Virus record (IMG/VR): IMGVR_UViG_3300029319_000216
Coordinates: 1-27,702 of that record
DNA length: 27,702 bases
Strand: one strand, 5' to 3'
Origin: a virus
Shown here: in pieces, positions 15,429 through 25,765 of the stretch
Position numbering within the stretch: position 1 is the first letter of the stretch
Layout of the letters: every line of letters begins with the position of its first letter
The notes under the pieces: generated by a model
Told to the model about the DNA's origin: nothing
The model's input: only the letters and a program-made list of their open reading frames with translations
Database searches by the model: none
Translations under genes and position numbers: made by a program

Positions 15429-18074
15429 TTGGCTTTAACCCCAGAACAACAAAAAGAGCTTAATGAGTTAACTATTGAGCAAATCAAGCTTAAAAAAGAA
15501 GCTAATGAACTAAACGCAGAAGAAGAGGCGTATCTTGATAGAATTTTATCTAAACGACGCGAAGCAGTTGAAAGGTCACGAGAAGCACTAACTACTGCAC
15601 AAAAAACAGTTAGCGTTTTAAATCAAAAAGCCGCCGAGGAAGAAAATTCATATGTTCGCAAATTAAGAGAAAAAGAACTCGGCGACGCAAGGCTGTCAGC
15701 ATTTGAACGAGAGCTTGCACTTTATCGGAACATGGTGCAATCAGGCCAAGAACTGACAGAAGAGACTAAAAAACGCCTTAAGGAATTAGAAGATGTAGAA
15801 AAGTCCCAGCAAAAATTTAACCAAGCACAGGAGAAATCTAGAGGCTTAATTAACAGTATTGGTGATAACTTAGAGGACAAAATCCTTGTAAAAATGATGG
15901 CTCTGGGAGATCCAGATCTTAATCTTGGGGCTTTAGCGTTTGATAAAATGAATAAAGCCGCTGATAACCTTGCGGCTCAAGGCTTACAAAAACTAAAAAG
16001 TGGTGTCATAGATATGATCTTCACTTTTGATGAACAAACAAAAGCGTTTGAAAGACAGTTTCAACTAGGCGAAGAATATACGCAGTCTATCCAAGAACAG
16101 TTCACAGAGTTAAACAATTTCGGCGTTTCAATCGAAGAAGCCACAGAAGCACAAAGACAATTAGCAACTTCTTTCACTGATTTTACTATGTTAGCGAAAG
16201 ATCAGCGTGACTCATTGACAGAAGTAAGTGCGGTTCTAGGCGAGCTTGGGGTCGAACAAGCAGACTTTGCTAAAGGTGTCCAGAACTCAACAAAATTCTT
16301 CGGACAATCAGTTGATCAGGCTCAAATGACTCAAAGAGAGTTGGTGGCAACTGCTCGCGAACTTGGTGTGGCACCGGGACAATTGTCAGCACAATTTGCT
16401 GCAGCCGGCGGTCAATTAGCTAAATTTGGACAAGACGGTGTTAAAGCGTTTAAAGACCTTTCTCGTATTTCTAAGCTCACCGGCATGGAAATGGAAAAGG
16501 TGTTATCTGTGACAAACCGATTCGACACCTTTGAGGGCGCCGCAGAAGCCACAGGACAGCTAAACGCAGCGCTCGGCGGCAACTTTGTTAACGCCATGGA
16601 CATGATGATGGAAACTGATCCTGCCGCTAGATTCGAAAGTATCCGAGGGGCAATTAGTGATGCAGGGCTAAGTTTTGACACGATGTCCTACTACCAGAAG
16701 CAGTTTTACACCGAAGCTCTAGGGCTTTCTGATGTTGGTGATTTGGCGCTCATGCTGTCTGGCAACATGGACATGCTTGGCGGTGCGACAAACGCGACTG
16801 CCGAGGAACTTATTAAAGAAAAAGAGCGAGCACTAGAAGTACAATCGGCAAAAGAGCAGTTGGCGATTGCTGGACAGCAGGTAATGGAAACGTTTTTACC
16901 GTTAGTAAATGTTATACAATCTGTTAGTGAGTTTCTGGCTAAAAACACATACCTCGTCAAAGCCGCAGTTATAGTATATGGTGCATGGAAAGCGGCTGCG
17001 ACGGTTGCGAAAGCCATAGAAATGGCCAGAACCCTAGGTATTCTTACGCAAAACAAAGCCCTTGCAGTAAACACTGTAGAGACCGGGCTAAACGCCGCCG
17101 GAAGTGAAGCAGATGCACTAGCAAAAGGCACACAAAAAGGTGTAACTGATCAATTGTCCGTTTCCCAACAAAATCAAACCAGAGTCCAGCGCCAGCAGAC
17201 TGCAGCCACGAGGTCGTCAGTTGGGCCCATGTTAGCGTTTGGTGCAGCAATTTTGATGATAGGCGGTGGTGTCTTTTTGGCAGCACAAGGCATCGCGGAA
17301 ATGGCCCGCGCCTTTCAAGATATGGATATTGCCTCCATAGTTCTGTTGGCCGGTGTTTTGGTAGGTATGTCCATAGGCATGTATGCGCTCGCCGGTGCAG
17401 CCGTAGCCTTGGGGGCCGCCGGCACAGCCGGCGCCGTTGGATTGTTGGCGTTTGGTGCTACGGTTTTGATGATTGGCGTGGGTATCGGTATTGCTGCGGC
17501 TGGTGTTGGACTAATGGCCGAAGGAATTGTCAAGATATTTGAAGCTATTGATATGGAAAAGGCGCAAGCCTTTGGTGTTTTCTTGCTTTCAATTGCTGCA
17601 GCCGCATTTGTCGTACAATTTGCAGGAATGGGCATGTTTATATTAGCTGCAGGACTAGGCGCCGTCGGCTTTGCGTTAAAGTTTATCGCAACCAAAGATC
17701 TAGAAGCTATCGCACAATTTGCCACAGGATTGGCAGAGCTTGAAGTCTCGCAAATTGCAGCACTAGCTGGCGCCATTAAAAAAGTTGCAAAAGCTATGGA
17801 CGATGTGCCTACTTATAAAGCAATTACCATGACAGCAACAATGCAGGCTGCAACCACAGCAGTAAAAGCGGCGCAATTATTGGCAGGCAACAAAGTTGCC
17901 ACCAACAGGACTGTCGGTGCTGCGGCCGGCGCCTCAAGTCAACCAATAAACGTCAATGTTACTTTGGAGCTTGATGGAGAAGTGTTGGCAAGACACACAG
18001 AAAAAGTTATTAAAAAAGAACATGAGCCCGGTGGTATATTATCATCAATAGGCGGCTTGTTAGGAATGGGATAG
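15429..18074 (+). CDS. Tail tape measure protein
   Basis: An 881-residue protein starting at TTG, with GCGAGG (15415-15420) as ribosome binding site. Residues 1-165 are highly charged coiled coil. Residues about 210-430 hold a helical region with the phage tape-measure style of alternating Ala/Gln/Phe segments (GQLSAQFAAAGGQLAKFGQD). Residues about 595-760 contain several strongly hydrophobic Gly/Ala-rich helices, typical of the membrane-active part of tape measures. The C-terminus ends with a short strand region (INVNVTLELDGEVLARHTEK) common in tape measures. At the usual ~1.5 Å per residue the tail would be roughly 130 nm, longer than that of T4 (gp29, 590 residues). Position between tail tube/chaperone-like genes and baseplate genes supports the call. 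Confidence 0.88.
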   Translation: MALTPEQQKELNELTIEQIKLKKEANELNAEEEAYLDRILSKRREAVERSREALTTAQKTVSVLNQKAAEEENSYVRKLREKELGDARLSAFERELALYRNMVQSGQELTEETKKRLKELEDVEKSQQKFNQAQEKSRGLINSIGDNLEDKILVKMMALGDPDLNLGALAFDKMNKAADNLAAQGLQKLKSGVIDMIFTFDEQTKAFERQFQLGEEYTQSIQEQFTELNNFGVSIEEATEAQRQLATSFTDFTMLAKDQRDSLTEVSAVLGELGVEQADFAKGVQNSTKFFGQSVDQAQMTQRELVATARELGVAPGQLSAQFAAAGGQLAKFGQDGVKAFKDLSRISKLTGMEMEKVLSVTNRFDTFEGAAEATGQLNAALGGNFVNAMDMMMETDPAARFESIRGAISDAGLSFDTMSYYQKQFYTEALGLSDVGDLALMLSGNMDMLGGATNATAEELIKEKERALEVQSAKEQLAIAGQQVMETFLPLVNVIQSVSEFLAKNTYLVKAAVIVYGAWKAAATVAKAIEMARTLGILTQNKALAVNTVETGLNAAGSEADALAKGTQKGVTDQLSVSQQNQTRVQRQQTAATRSSVGPMLAFGAAILMIGGGVFLAAQGIAEMARAFQDMDIASIVLLAGVLVGMSIGMYALAGAAVALGAAGTAGAVGLLAFGATVLMIGVGIGIAAAGVGLMAEGIVKIFEAIDMEKAQAFGVFLLSIAAAAFVVQFAGMGMFILAAGLGAVGFALKFIATKDLEAIAQFATGLAELEVSQIAALAGAIKKVAKAMDDVPTYKAITMTATMQAATTAVKAAQLLAGNKVATNRTVGAAAGASSQPINVNVTLELDGEVLARHTEKVIKKEHEPGGILSSIGGLLGMG

Positions 18075-18084
18075 GAGGTTCAAG

Positions 18085-19449
18085 ATGTCAGATCAAGAAA
18101 CCAATGACGAGGAAATAACAGACATTTTTCCACCGGCCGCCGGCTCGATGAATAACGTCGCTACAGCGAATTTCGAAACCGGTGTAGAAATTGTTGGACA
18201 AGCATTTAACGCACAAAAATATGGCTCGGTTGTTGATGTAGCCGGCGGTAATAATCCGAATCCGGCCCGCGCTAAAGGTTCAACCGCATATAGCATGCAG
18301 GGCTATCGGCCTCATTTCTTTGATGCCAGCGATTCTTTAGCTAATGCTGGATATACTATTAATTTTATGCACGTTAGTAGTGAAAGAGAAGTGCACTTTA
18401 AAGCATTCATAACAGCTTTTAACGAAACATATGCATGCGACTGGGCAGAAGAGCAAGTTTATGGTCGCACTGACCCAATTTATATGTTCAAACAAAACAA
18501 AAGAGATATTACCCTATCCTTCCAAATCCCCGGCTCTACCGTAAGCGAGGCTTATGAAAACTTAGGCAGAGTACAAAAGTTAATTCAATTCTTATACCCA
18601 AGTTATTCTAGAAGAACAGCAGCATCCGAACTCGATCAGCCAACAAATGTCTCCGCGATGACAAGTTCTCCGCTGATACGATTAAAAGTGATGAATATCA
18701 TCGGAGATCGTAAGCGAGGCTCCGGCGATACAGAGGCTGAAACTGACAGAATAGTTCGCTCTTTTAAGCCCGGCGGTAGCCCTCCCGGCTATAACCGTGG
18801 ACTATTAGGTGTTATTAAAAACGTTACTGTCAATCATAATTTAGATAATCCTGATATCGGTGTCTTAGGAAACAAAGGAACAATTCTATCAAAAATGATA
18901 GAAGTTAATCTAAGCTTTTCTGCCATTCACGAACATACAGCCGGCTGGCAATATGATGGAGATGGCGAGAATTTTAATTTAAAACCCATTAACTCCAGCT
19001 TTCCTTATGGGGTCAATACCGAACGAGAATCCCCAAAGATTCCAAGATTTCTCACAACAGCCGCGAGTGCGTCAGCAGGAAATAACGCACAGATAGAAGA
19101 AAACAACAATACTCTCGACAGACTTACTGAAAATGCGACAATGACCGATCAAATGAGAGATCATGCAGCCCAGAGATATGCCGGCGCTTTAGGTGGCTTA
19201 AGGGCAAGATTTGATGGAAACAGAAATCTAGACAGGCTACAAAATAGAAATGCCAATGCCGGCGGCGCCTACTTTGATGCACTGGATGCATACGGTGATG
19301 CTCTGAGAAATGCTGAGCGTGACGGTATGGGTGCTGTACGTCGTGCGGAAAGGCAACTTAATAGGGCGCAATCACGGTTTGACCGTAGGTCTAGAAATAT
19401 GGCAGATGCGTCATACTATGCAGAGATATCTGAATTTGTAGAGGACTAA
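18085..19449 (+). CDS. Baseplate tube-cap-like protein (T4 gp48/gp54 class)
   Basis: A 454-residue protein with an excellent ribosome binding site (AGGAGG, 18073-18078) overlapping the tape measure stop. Residues about 95-175 contain VHFKAFITAFNETYACDW, then EQVYGRTDPIYMFK, then DITLSFQIPGS and AYENLGRVQKLIQFLYPSY. This arrangement (strand, VYGR-x-D, strand, long helix, LYP-Y) is that of proteins initiating or capping the tail tube on the baseplate. A second half holds PLIRLKVMNIIGD, then GLLGVIKNVTVNHNL, then EVNLSFSAIHEH, completing a tube-like beta fold. The last ~115 residues are Asn/Arg/Ala-rich helix, probably extra to the family. The gp48/gp54 assignment is from pattern and position. 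Confidence 0.6.
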   Translation: MSDQETNDEEITDIFPPAAGSMNNVATANFETGVEIVGQAFNAQKYGSVVDVAGGNNPNPARAKGSTAYSMQGYRPHFFDASDSLANAGYTINFMHVSSEREVHFKAFITAFNETYACDWAEEQVYGRTDPIYMFKQNKRDITLSFQIPGSTVSEAYENLGRVQKLIQFLYPSYSRRTAASELDQPTNVSAMTSSPLIRLKVMNIIGDRKRGSGDTEAETDRIVRSFKPGGSPPGYNRGLLGVIKNVTVNHNLDNPDIGVLGNKGTILSKMIEVNLSFSAIHEHTAGWQYDGDGENFNLKPINSSFPYGVNTERESPKIPRFLTTAASASAGNNAQIEENNNTLDRLTENATMTDQMRDHAAQRYAGALGGLRARFDGNRNLDRLQNRNANAGGAYFDALDAYGDALRNAERDGMGAVRRAERQLNRAQSRFDRRSRNMADASYYAEISEFVED

Positions 19450-19456
19450 TTATATT

Positions 19457-19795
19457 ATGGCAAGATATAAAGAAACAATGATTGTCAGGAACGACATAGA
19501 GTTTTACGATTTTCTTCGCAAAAGCAAAGGAATTAGCTCAGTTCGTCATTACAACACAGCATATCTGTACCATCCTGATGCAGCCGATAGAGCCACAGTA
19601 GCCACATCTGGCCATGTTTGGAAATATGGCGACAGATTCTATAAGCTAGCTCAAAAATATTATAGCAACCCTGAACACTGGTGGGTTATCGCATGGTGGA
19701 ATGGAGTGCCAACTGAGGCCGACATAACCAACGGTTCAATAATTGATATACCAATTAACCTTGAAGATGCATTGTTAGTATTGGGGGCGTATTAA
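19457..19795 (+). CDS. Small LysM-like baseplate protein (T4 gp53-like)
   Basis: A 112-residue protein. After an N-terminal strand region, residues 52-103 form a LysM-like unit: HVWKYGDRFYKLAQKYYSNP, then EHWWVIAWWNGVPTEADI, then GSIIDIPI. In contractile phages a LysM domain of this kind occurs in T4 gp53 and in P2 gpX-type proteins, where it helps hold the inner baseplate to the tube. T4 gp53 is about 196 residues, so this is short. It lies between the tube-cap-like protein and the giant tail protein, with four-base spacing to the latter, consistent with a baseplate operon. There is no signal peptide, so a free cell-wall enzyme is unlikely. Confidence 0.7.
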   Translation: MARYKETMIVRNDIEFYDFLRKSKGISSVRHYNTAYLYHPDAADRATVATSGHVWKYGDRFYKLAQKYYSNPEHWWVIAWWNGVPTEADITNGSIIDIPINLEDALLVLGAY

Positions 19796-19798
19796 GAT

Positions 19799-22700
19799 AT
19801 GCCATACGATTATGATCCGGGTTATGAGCCCGAAACCCCAGAGGAACGTCACCGCCGTATAGAGCGAGAAGCGGCACTAAAAGTAAAATGTAAACAAATC
19901 TTCCTCGACTATGACAATGAGGAATACGAGACCAAATGGGATGCATCCCGTTGCGACCGGTACTTCAGCGACGAAGACATGAATGAATTATGGAACACGT
20001 GGGCCCGTAATGAGCTTGGGGAACTGTATTCCGACAAACTACCAGATTTAAATGAAGCAGCAACAGCAATCTACGAATATTCGAAACAGATAGAGGGCGG
20101 AGAAGGCAAAGAGTCCCTTTTTGAAGCTTTTGCTAACAAATTGTCTGCTGTGGCCGCCAACAGTTTCGGCGCCGAAGCCGACAACATAAAAGCTTTTTTT
20201 TCTTCGACTGACTTTGGTTTCACTCCTTATCTATTCCCCGCTGCTAGCGGCGCAGAGAACAAATTGACACTTCGGCCAGACTCCGAGAATGGCCGTCTCG
20301 GAGGACCTTTAATGGGCCAAAGCCAGACATTTAATTATGACAACTATGGTGATTTCAACAATCAAAGCATGTACGGCGAGATATCCTATAGACCCAGCTC
20401 ACTAGACGACGGGCAACCCAATGCGACAAAGATAGATAATTTATTAAACATCGAAGCCGGCCTTGCCGCGATAACCGACAGCATGTTTGACGGCCCCGAT
20501 TCCAGCGCTTTGCAGCCAAATCGATTTGGAAAACCGTCAGCGGCCGGTGTAGATGGAGGCCCCTCGACCAAATTTAGTTTTAACTGGGGCGTTGGCGCAT
20601 GGGACGATAAACTGCGCGAATTAGGAGCCCCAACTGATTTTGGGGACAATGATTTTACTGTAGATGGCGATGGAGATCTTGTCGGTGGCAGTGAAGCCTA
20701 TAAAGATTATCCTTATTTTATTATGAGCACTCTCGCTGCGATTTATGGACAATTCCGTTTTTTGACTTTAAGGCGCCCTTTCAGCGATCTTCCATCATAT
20801 GGGCGCGGCAACCAAACCGGCGTATCTGGCGAAGGTCCAACCGCCGGCGGCGGAATATGGGATGAAGATGTATTACAAAAATTAAGAGGTGGAGGTGGCG
20901 ATGACATATCAAAAGCCATACAAAGAATTTTCTTTTTAAATCACAGAGCGTATGAAGGCTTTTTTGGCTGGGGCAAAATTAAGAGCCCCGATAGTGGCTG
21001 TCCTGATTTTAAAGAAAAGGATTGGAATCTTTTCACTGGATGGACAAATTACGTTTACCAAATTGAAGATGACGGTGCTTACGATTTTTTTTGGGCCGAG
21101 GATAAAGATGCATCGACTGGTTATGCTGACTGGATTAAATACCCATTTATTGTCACAAACAATCCGGCCAATAACTCTATTAAGGGTATTCTGCAAAGCG
21201 GTGGCCCTTATATGGGGCACAACGAAATAAGCGCTTGGCAACTAAAATTTTCAGATTGGACCGATGGCCTCGGAAAGTGGAACAGCGATTACATCACCGC
21301 TAATCTGGCCGCCATCCCGGCTGGAGCGGCGAAACAGCCATCAACATACGGCCCCAGCGACTACAGCGAGGACACAGATCAAGGCTCAAGCTTTGGCAAC
21401 GTGCACCAAGAGCAAGGCGTCTATTCTTTGGCTGCGAACTGCAGGCGCCTGAAACACCAAGCGAAAATGCTACAAAATACAAGTTATTTCAAATGGGCCG
21501 CGCCACTTATACAAGTTGCTGATTTCGCGTTCGCAATCGCTGATAAAATCCAAGGTCACAGTGATAAAATTGTTAATATTCACATGGAAATATTGAGGAA
21601 AGAGTGTGAACTTAAAAAAACATTAAGCGAGAAAGTTGACGCTGGCTATAGCGCTCTTGAAGATTGGTGGACCGACGGCGCGGTCGATGCACAGTTACAA
21701 GAAGCTGCCCGGTCGAATGTAGATTCGGCAAAATACGATATCGAAGGTCTTATTCAAGGTTCCGACCCAGAAACTGTCATCTTTAAAGAGCAATGTTTTT
21801 TGCTAGGATTTATTACTGATTTAGCAAAACACAAACAAAGAGACCTAGATCGAATTTACCGCAAAGAAGATGGCACCTACAAGTCCGGCACAATTTTTGG
21901 ACAGGACATAATGGGAGTTAGAAATAAGAAAAAAATAAATAAAAAATTACCATACTTTGCTTCTAAATTTAACGTTAATCAAGAAAAAGATAATGCATGT
22001 GTTATGATTGACGGCGCGCCTTATGCATTTATGAATCGCTTAACGGTAAGCAACCAGTTGGCCGCCCTGTATAACGCTAAAAATTCAGTTATTTCAAGCT
22101 TGCAGCCAAAAATTAAACTCTATAAGGTGATATTTCAAGAAAGCGAAGGAGGAGACATTATAGAAGAAGAGGTTGAAATGCACTTCGATACTCATATGAC
22201 TAGAGAAGAAATGAATATTTTTAAAGAAGGCAAGTCAAGGGGCCATGGTGTCGGTATAAAAAGCTTTAACTTTACTTACGATGGCAGCAACCCTTTCGCT
22301 GTCAAGAAAAGCATAAAAGCAAATTTAAAAATATTTGCCAACACCTTCAGTGATTTATTTAGATTACGAGAAAACAATAAAAACCAAACGTATAGTTACC
22401 TTGACCTTGCGCTTAAAACATGGAATACCGCAGCAGAACAACTAACCCAAGAAGACAATGCGCTTCTTAAGTCATTCTATGAAAATGTTGCTAAAAACGA
22501 GTTAAACTTTAGACTGAAGGCCGAAGTGGGCCTCGCGTTGCCACCCTCTAAAATGAAAACTGTGCCAATCGGCATAAGAAACGCACTATCTGAATCATTT
22601 GTAACGTTGCAGCTAACACCCACTGTGCACAATTTTGAGTTTGATGAAATGGGTCGAGTTGTTTTTAATATAAATTTTCTCGCCTACATTGAACAATTTA

Positions 22701-24457
22701 TGGATACAAAAAACTTTAATGTATTTAGCGGTACTGAGGTGTCTATCAATAGGTTTGAAAGAGAGTTTAAGATGGAGACTGCTGGCCAGCGATGTAACTC
22801 TGAACAAACAAATCAGCTAAAGAGAGAGTATGCCGAAGATGTCAGAGAAGAAAAACAGATCGCTATATCTTCTTTGATGTCCGAGATGATGAGTCGAGAT
22901 TTGATTTATGACCTGTCGCTAGATTACAAATTTGTCGATAAATTTACGCTTCTTGGGCCATATGCAGATTATGACCGTGACGACCTTGATTTTAGACCGC
23001 TAAATAGTCGAGAACAAAGAGAATCACTCCAGAACCTAATTGACAAGGGTTTAGACGACACATTCAGTGGCGTGCTAGGCGACGACGCCACTGATGAAGA
23101 TCGCAAAAGAGCAATAACAGCCGCACTTGTTGGCAATATTGACAAAGAAGCAAACTTAAGCTTTTTCTATCTTAGTGATTTGGTTGATACTATATTGTCG
23201 AAAATAGGACGAGAATTAGAAGATTTGGCTGTCAACGGGGCTTTAGAAGACATGCTAAGCAAAAGTCACACTATTCCAATAACTCTTGAACAAATTGAAG
23301 AAAAGAGCAGAGAACTTAGGTCATCGCTTAAGGCATTTAAGAAGTTTAGAGTGCTTTTGGGCCCAGTCGAGTTTGTCAGACCAAGAGGCAGTGACAAGCC
23401 GTTGATAAGAGCAAACCTTGGAGATATTCCAATATCAGTTAGATATTTTGTTGAATGGTTAACGTCAGTTATGATCGCGAAAGAAGAGATCTATTATCCA
23501 TTAACAAAATTTATGAATGACCTTATCAATAACCTTGTGAAAAACTTCTTAAATAATGAATCATGCTTTACTTATAAAATAAGCCAAAAGACCAGACTCC
23601 AGCAAGCCAGTATTACCGCGTATGGAAATTCATCTGAGCTTGATCCTGTAACTGAGAGAATCACAACGTCCGGACAATTCCATAGATATCGCGTAGTAGA
23701 GGACACGGGGTTTCAAAACGGCGTCGCCGGCGCGGTACAGAGAACAATTGCCTCTACACAAGCAAATATAGCGTTTAGGGCACACATAAGCGACTTTGAT
23801 GATTTTCCTATATTAAGAATGTCTGGCCCTCCCGGTGAGGTTACAAAAATACCAATTAACAATATGTATAATTTTTTTGTGTATTCGGTATCAAGAACAA
23901 TGCCGACTGAACTTATGAAAGGGGATAAGGGCTCCGACGAACGCAGAGGTATTTTTCACTATAAACTAGGAAGAAGAAGGGGCTTTTTAAAAAACGTCAA
24001 ACTCTCCAAAACACAAACAAAAGGCTTGGCAGAAGTTAGATTTGAACAAGAAGGCTATGATGGTCTTTCACAGTTGAGGGTTATTTACGACGCTCAAATA
24101 GATTTGTTCGCGAGCGTTAGTAGTTTTCCGGGCCAATATATATTTATAGATCCTAGAGGGTTTGCTCCAGATATGCCGTTAGGTCTTGCTGCCGGCTCTT
24201 CTGGATACGATAGACAAAAATTTGGCTTGACAAAATTAGGTATTGGCGGTTATTATATGATAGTTAGATCGGAACATGAATTTTCTTCTGGAAAAGCAAA
24301 TACTATATTACATACCAAATGGGTTAATCAAATTGAGACGGAAGCAGACGGAGATCTTGAGCCAATACCCTCCACAGCCGGTGTTGGAGATCGAAAGGCG
24401 CCAAGATGTCACTTTATCGAATTAGAGGATGATGAGGCTGAAGAAGTAGATGAATGA
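19799..24457 (+). CDS. Giant tail/baseplate structural protein, function unknown
   Basis: The longest gene in the window, 1552 residues. The N-terminus is charged (PETPEERHRRIEREAALKVK), followed by a Gly/Asp/Phe-rich stretch to about residue 520. Residues about 540-640 are helical, and about 810-870 contain GVGIKSFNFTYDGSNPFAVK and a strand repeat. The C-terminal 200 residues hold FFVYSVSRTMPTELMKGD, then GIFHYKLGRRRGFLKNVK, then VRFEQEGYDGLSQLR, SFPGQYIFIDPRGF and LGIGGYYMIVRSEHEF. That last block resembles the ends of large marine phage virion proteins. The acidic end is EDDEAEEVDE. No lysozyme, protease or lyase motif was found. Placement after LysM/tube-cap genes suggests a hub or wedge part. 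It may combine several proteins that are separate in T4. Confidence 0.6.
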   Translation: MPYDYDPGYEPETPEERHRRIEREAALKVKCKQIFLDYDNEEYETKWDASRCDRYFSDEDMNELWNTWARNELGELYSDKLPDLNEAATAIYEYSKQIEGGEGKESLFEAFANKLSAVAANSFGAEADNIKAFFSSTDFGFTPYLFPAASGAENKLTLRPDSENGRLGGPLMGQSQTFNYDNYGDFNNQSMYGEISYRPSSLDDGQPNATKIDNLLNIEAGLAAITDSMFDGPDSSALQPNRFGKPSAAGVDGGPSTKFSFNWGVGAWDDKLRELGAPTDFGDNDFTVDGDGDLVGGSEAYKDYPYFIMSTLAAIYGQFRFLTLRRPFSDLPSYGRGNQTGVSGEGPTAGGGIWDEDVLQKLRGGGGDDISKAIQRIFFLNHRAYEGFFGWGKIKSPDSGCPDFKEKDWNLFTGWTNYVYQIEDDGAYDFFWAEDKDASTGYADWIKYPFIVTNNPANNSIKGILQSGGPYMGHNEISAWQLKFSDWTDGLGKWNSDYITANLAAIPAGAAKQPSTYGPSDYSEDTDQGSSFGNVHQEQGVYSLAANCRRLKHQAKMLQNTSYFKWAAPLIQVADFAFAIADKIQGHSDKIVNIHMEILRKECELKKTLSEKVDAGYSALEDWWTDGAVDAQLQEAARSNVDSAKYDIEGLIQGSDPETVIFKEQCFLLGFITDLAKHKQRDLDRIYRKEDGTYKSGTIFGQDIMGVRNKKKINKKLPYFASKFNVNQEKDNACVMIDGAPYAFMNRLTVSNQLAALYNAKNSVISSLQPKIKLYKVIFQESEGGDIIEEEVEMHFDTHMTREEMNIFKEGKSRGHGVGIKSFNFTYDGSNPFAVKKSIKANLKIFANTFSDLFRLRENNKNQTYSYLDLALKTWNTAAEQLTQEDNALLKSFYENVAKNELNFRLKAEVGLALPPSKMKTVPIGIRNALSESFVTLQLTPTVHNFEFDEMGRVVFNINFLAYIEQFMDTKNFNVFSGTEVSINRFEREFKMETAGQRCNSEQTNQLKREYAEDVREEKQIAISSLMSEMMSRDLIYDLSLDYKFVDKFTLLGPYADYDRDDLDFRPLNSREQRESLQNLIDKGLDDTFSGVLGDDATDEDRKRAITAALVGNIDKEANLSFFYLSDLVDTILSKIGRELEDLAVNGALEDMLSKSHTIPITLEQIEEKSRELRSSLKAFKKFRVLLGPVEFVRPRGSDKPLIRANLGDIPISVRYFVEWLTSVMIAKEEIYYPLTKFMNDLINNLVKNFLNNESCFTYKISQKTRLQQASITAYGNSSELDPVTERITTSGQFHRYRVVEDTGFQNGVAGAVQRTIASTQANIAFRAHISDFDDFPILRMSGPPGEVTKIPINNMYNFFVYSVSRTMPTELMKGDKGSDERRGIFHYKLGRRRGFLKNVKLSKTQTKGLAEVRFEQEGYDGLSQLRVIYDAQIDLFASVSSFPGQYIFIDPRGFAPDMPLGLAAGSSGYDRQKFGLTKLGIGGYYMIVRSEHEFSSGKANTILHTKWVNQIETEADGDLEPIPSTAGVGDRKAPRCHFIELEDDEAEEVDE

Positions 24458-24469
24458 TGAGAGTAACAA

Positions 24470-25765
24470 ATGTCAGAATATTTAATTGAAGATACCACTA
24501 AAGAGTCTACTATAACCAGATTCAACAAGAGGGTCATATACGAAACAGCAGCGCGCTCTAGAACGGTGCACAGGGGTATATCAAACGTCACTACTTTTAA
24601 TTATTTTGAGCTTGCTTATTACGGTAAGCTTGATCAGAGATATGTTCCTTTTTATTTAGATGGTAGTAATAACACTGCGTTTGGCGTAATCGCCAAACCT
24701 TATTCTGATGGCAATCAGCCGATGAAAGTGGCAAACTTTGTAGCTGACATCTTTAATGAAATGGCTAGAGTATTTAACCAGTCGGCAGGAGTTGGTAAAA
24801 TATCTAAAAATGAAAAATACCTGTCGCAGTTAAAGGTTTACAGAGCATACGAAGACCCGATTATCGGCTATAACAACTACATCAATCTTATTGGACAAAA
24901 ACTAAGGTCCATATTTATAAAAAAATCGATTAAAGTAGAAAACTTTGATCATTTTATGAAAGAAATGCAGGTGGTTATGCCAGAGATAGCAAAAAGGTTT
25001 CCGTTGACGCTTTCTGGCTATATCAAAAGTAAACACAGCACCATATTCTCTTCCGGCTTGGCCCTTGAGTTGGCCGACATAGACTATGAAAATGATCATG
25101 AAAAAATTGTTAACTTTTACAACAGCAAAAACTGGGATTTTTTTGTACAAGCTTGCAATAACTACGGTTTTAGAATAGATAGAAACATACCTTGGAGAAT
25201 CGTGTGCGATATAGAGGCCGACGGTGTTGTTGACTTTATTGCAAGCCGAGGTTATATTGCAGCTGGAGATTTTTTATCCAGAGGTACCGCATCTGGAGTT
25301 GCTGGATCAATTAAAGAATTGCCTCGTATTTTACTGAGAATTTATAACATAGTGAGATTTAATCGATTCTCTGAAACCGTAAGGTGCGATGACGGAACAA
25401 TAAAACAAGTCGCTAAAACATCCCAAACATATTCACAAAGCAATTTTATCAGCGAAGCTAATTTAAGTGTTACATATTTTGCTAGAGAATATATTAAATT
25501 GAGATTGATAGAAGAAAATATTGATATAACTCAAAAAAGAAAAGAAATGCTAATTAGAGATCTTATAAAACTCTCGCTCGACAATAGAAGTTTCTTTCCG
25601 ATCGAGAGACTTTTTGAAGAAAAAATAAACAATTTAGTTGACAAAAAGTTTACTTTCAATTATTATAAATACGTAAAGGAGCCGGCCCGAGTTATGAGAG
25701 AGTTTGATCGCGGAGAAATCTCTTCATACAGCATGGGCAACTCCAACTCTTCCACAGGCTACTAA
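24470..25765 (+). CDS. Conserved-looking phage protein of unknown function
   Basis: A 431-residue protein. The start is 12 bases after the giant gene; its ribosome binding site is weak (GATGAGAG). The N-terminal half contains SNVTTFNYFELAYYGKLDQR and IAKPYSDGNQPMKV, suggesting beta strands around a virion-style domain. The middle (about residues 140-250) is helical, with FDHFMKEMQVVMPEIAKRF and NNYGFRIDRNIPWRIVCDIE. The C-terminus ends in a low-complexity Ser/Gly/Asn tail (SYSMGNSNSSTGY). No known enzyme motif was seen. Its stop overlaps the polymerase start by one base (TAATG), so the two are probably translated together. It may be the last structural gene or may belong functionally with the polymerase. 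Confidence 0.5.
   Translation: MSEYLIEDTTKESTITRFNKRVIYETAARSRTVHRGISNVTTFNYFELAYYGKLDQRYVPFYLDGSNNTAFGVIAKPYSDGNQPMKVANFVADIFNEMARVFNQSAGVGKISKNEKYLSQLKVYRAYEDPIIGYNNYINLIGQKLRSIFIKKSIKVENFDHFMKEMQVVMPEIAKRFPLTLSGYIKSKHSTIFSSGLALELADIDYENDHEKIVNFYNSKNWDFFVQACNNYGFRIDRNIPWRIVCDIEADGVVDFIASRGYIAAGDFLSRGTASGVAGSIKELPRILLRIYNIVRFNRFSETVRCDDGTIKQVAKTSQTYSQSNFISEANLSVTYFAREYIKLRLIEENIDITQKRKEMLIRDLIKLSLDNRSFFPIERLFEEKINNLVDKKFTFNYYKYVKEPARVMREFDRGEISSYSMGNSNSSTGY

Noticed and set aside
17315-17776. 153-codon - strand open frame within the tape measure gene
   Set aside because: It is Ala/Pro/Ile-rich because it mirrors the hydrophobic Gly/Ala repeats of the tape measure; no ribosome binding site or recognisable domain.
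19457-19795. LysM-like protein as a cell-wall lysis enzyme
   Set aside because: There is no catalytic domain or signal peptide, and the baseplate context explains the LysM fold.
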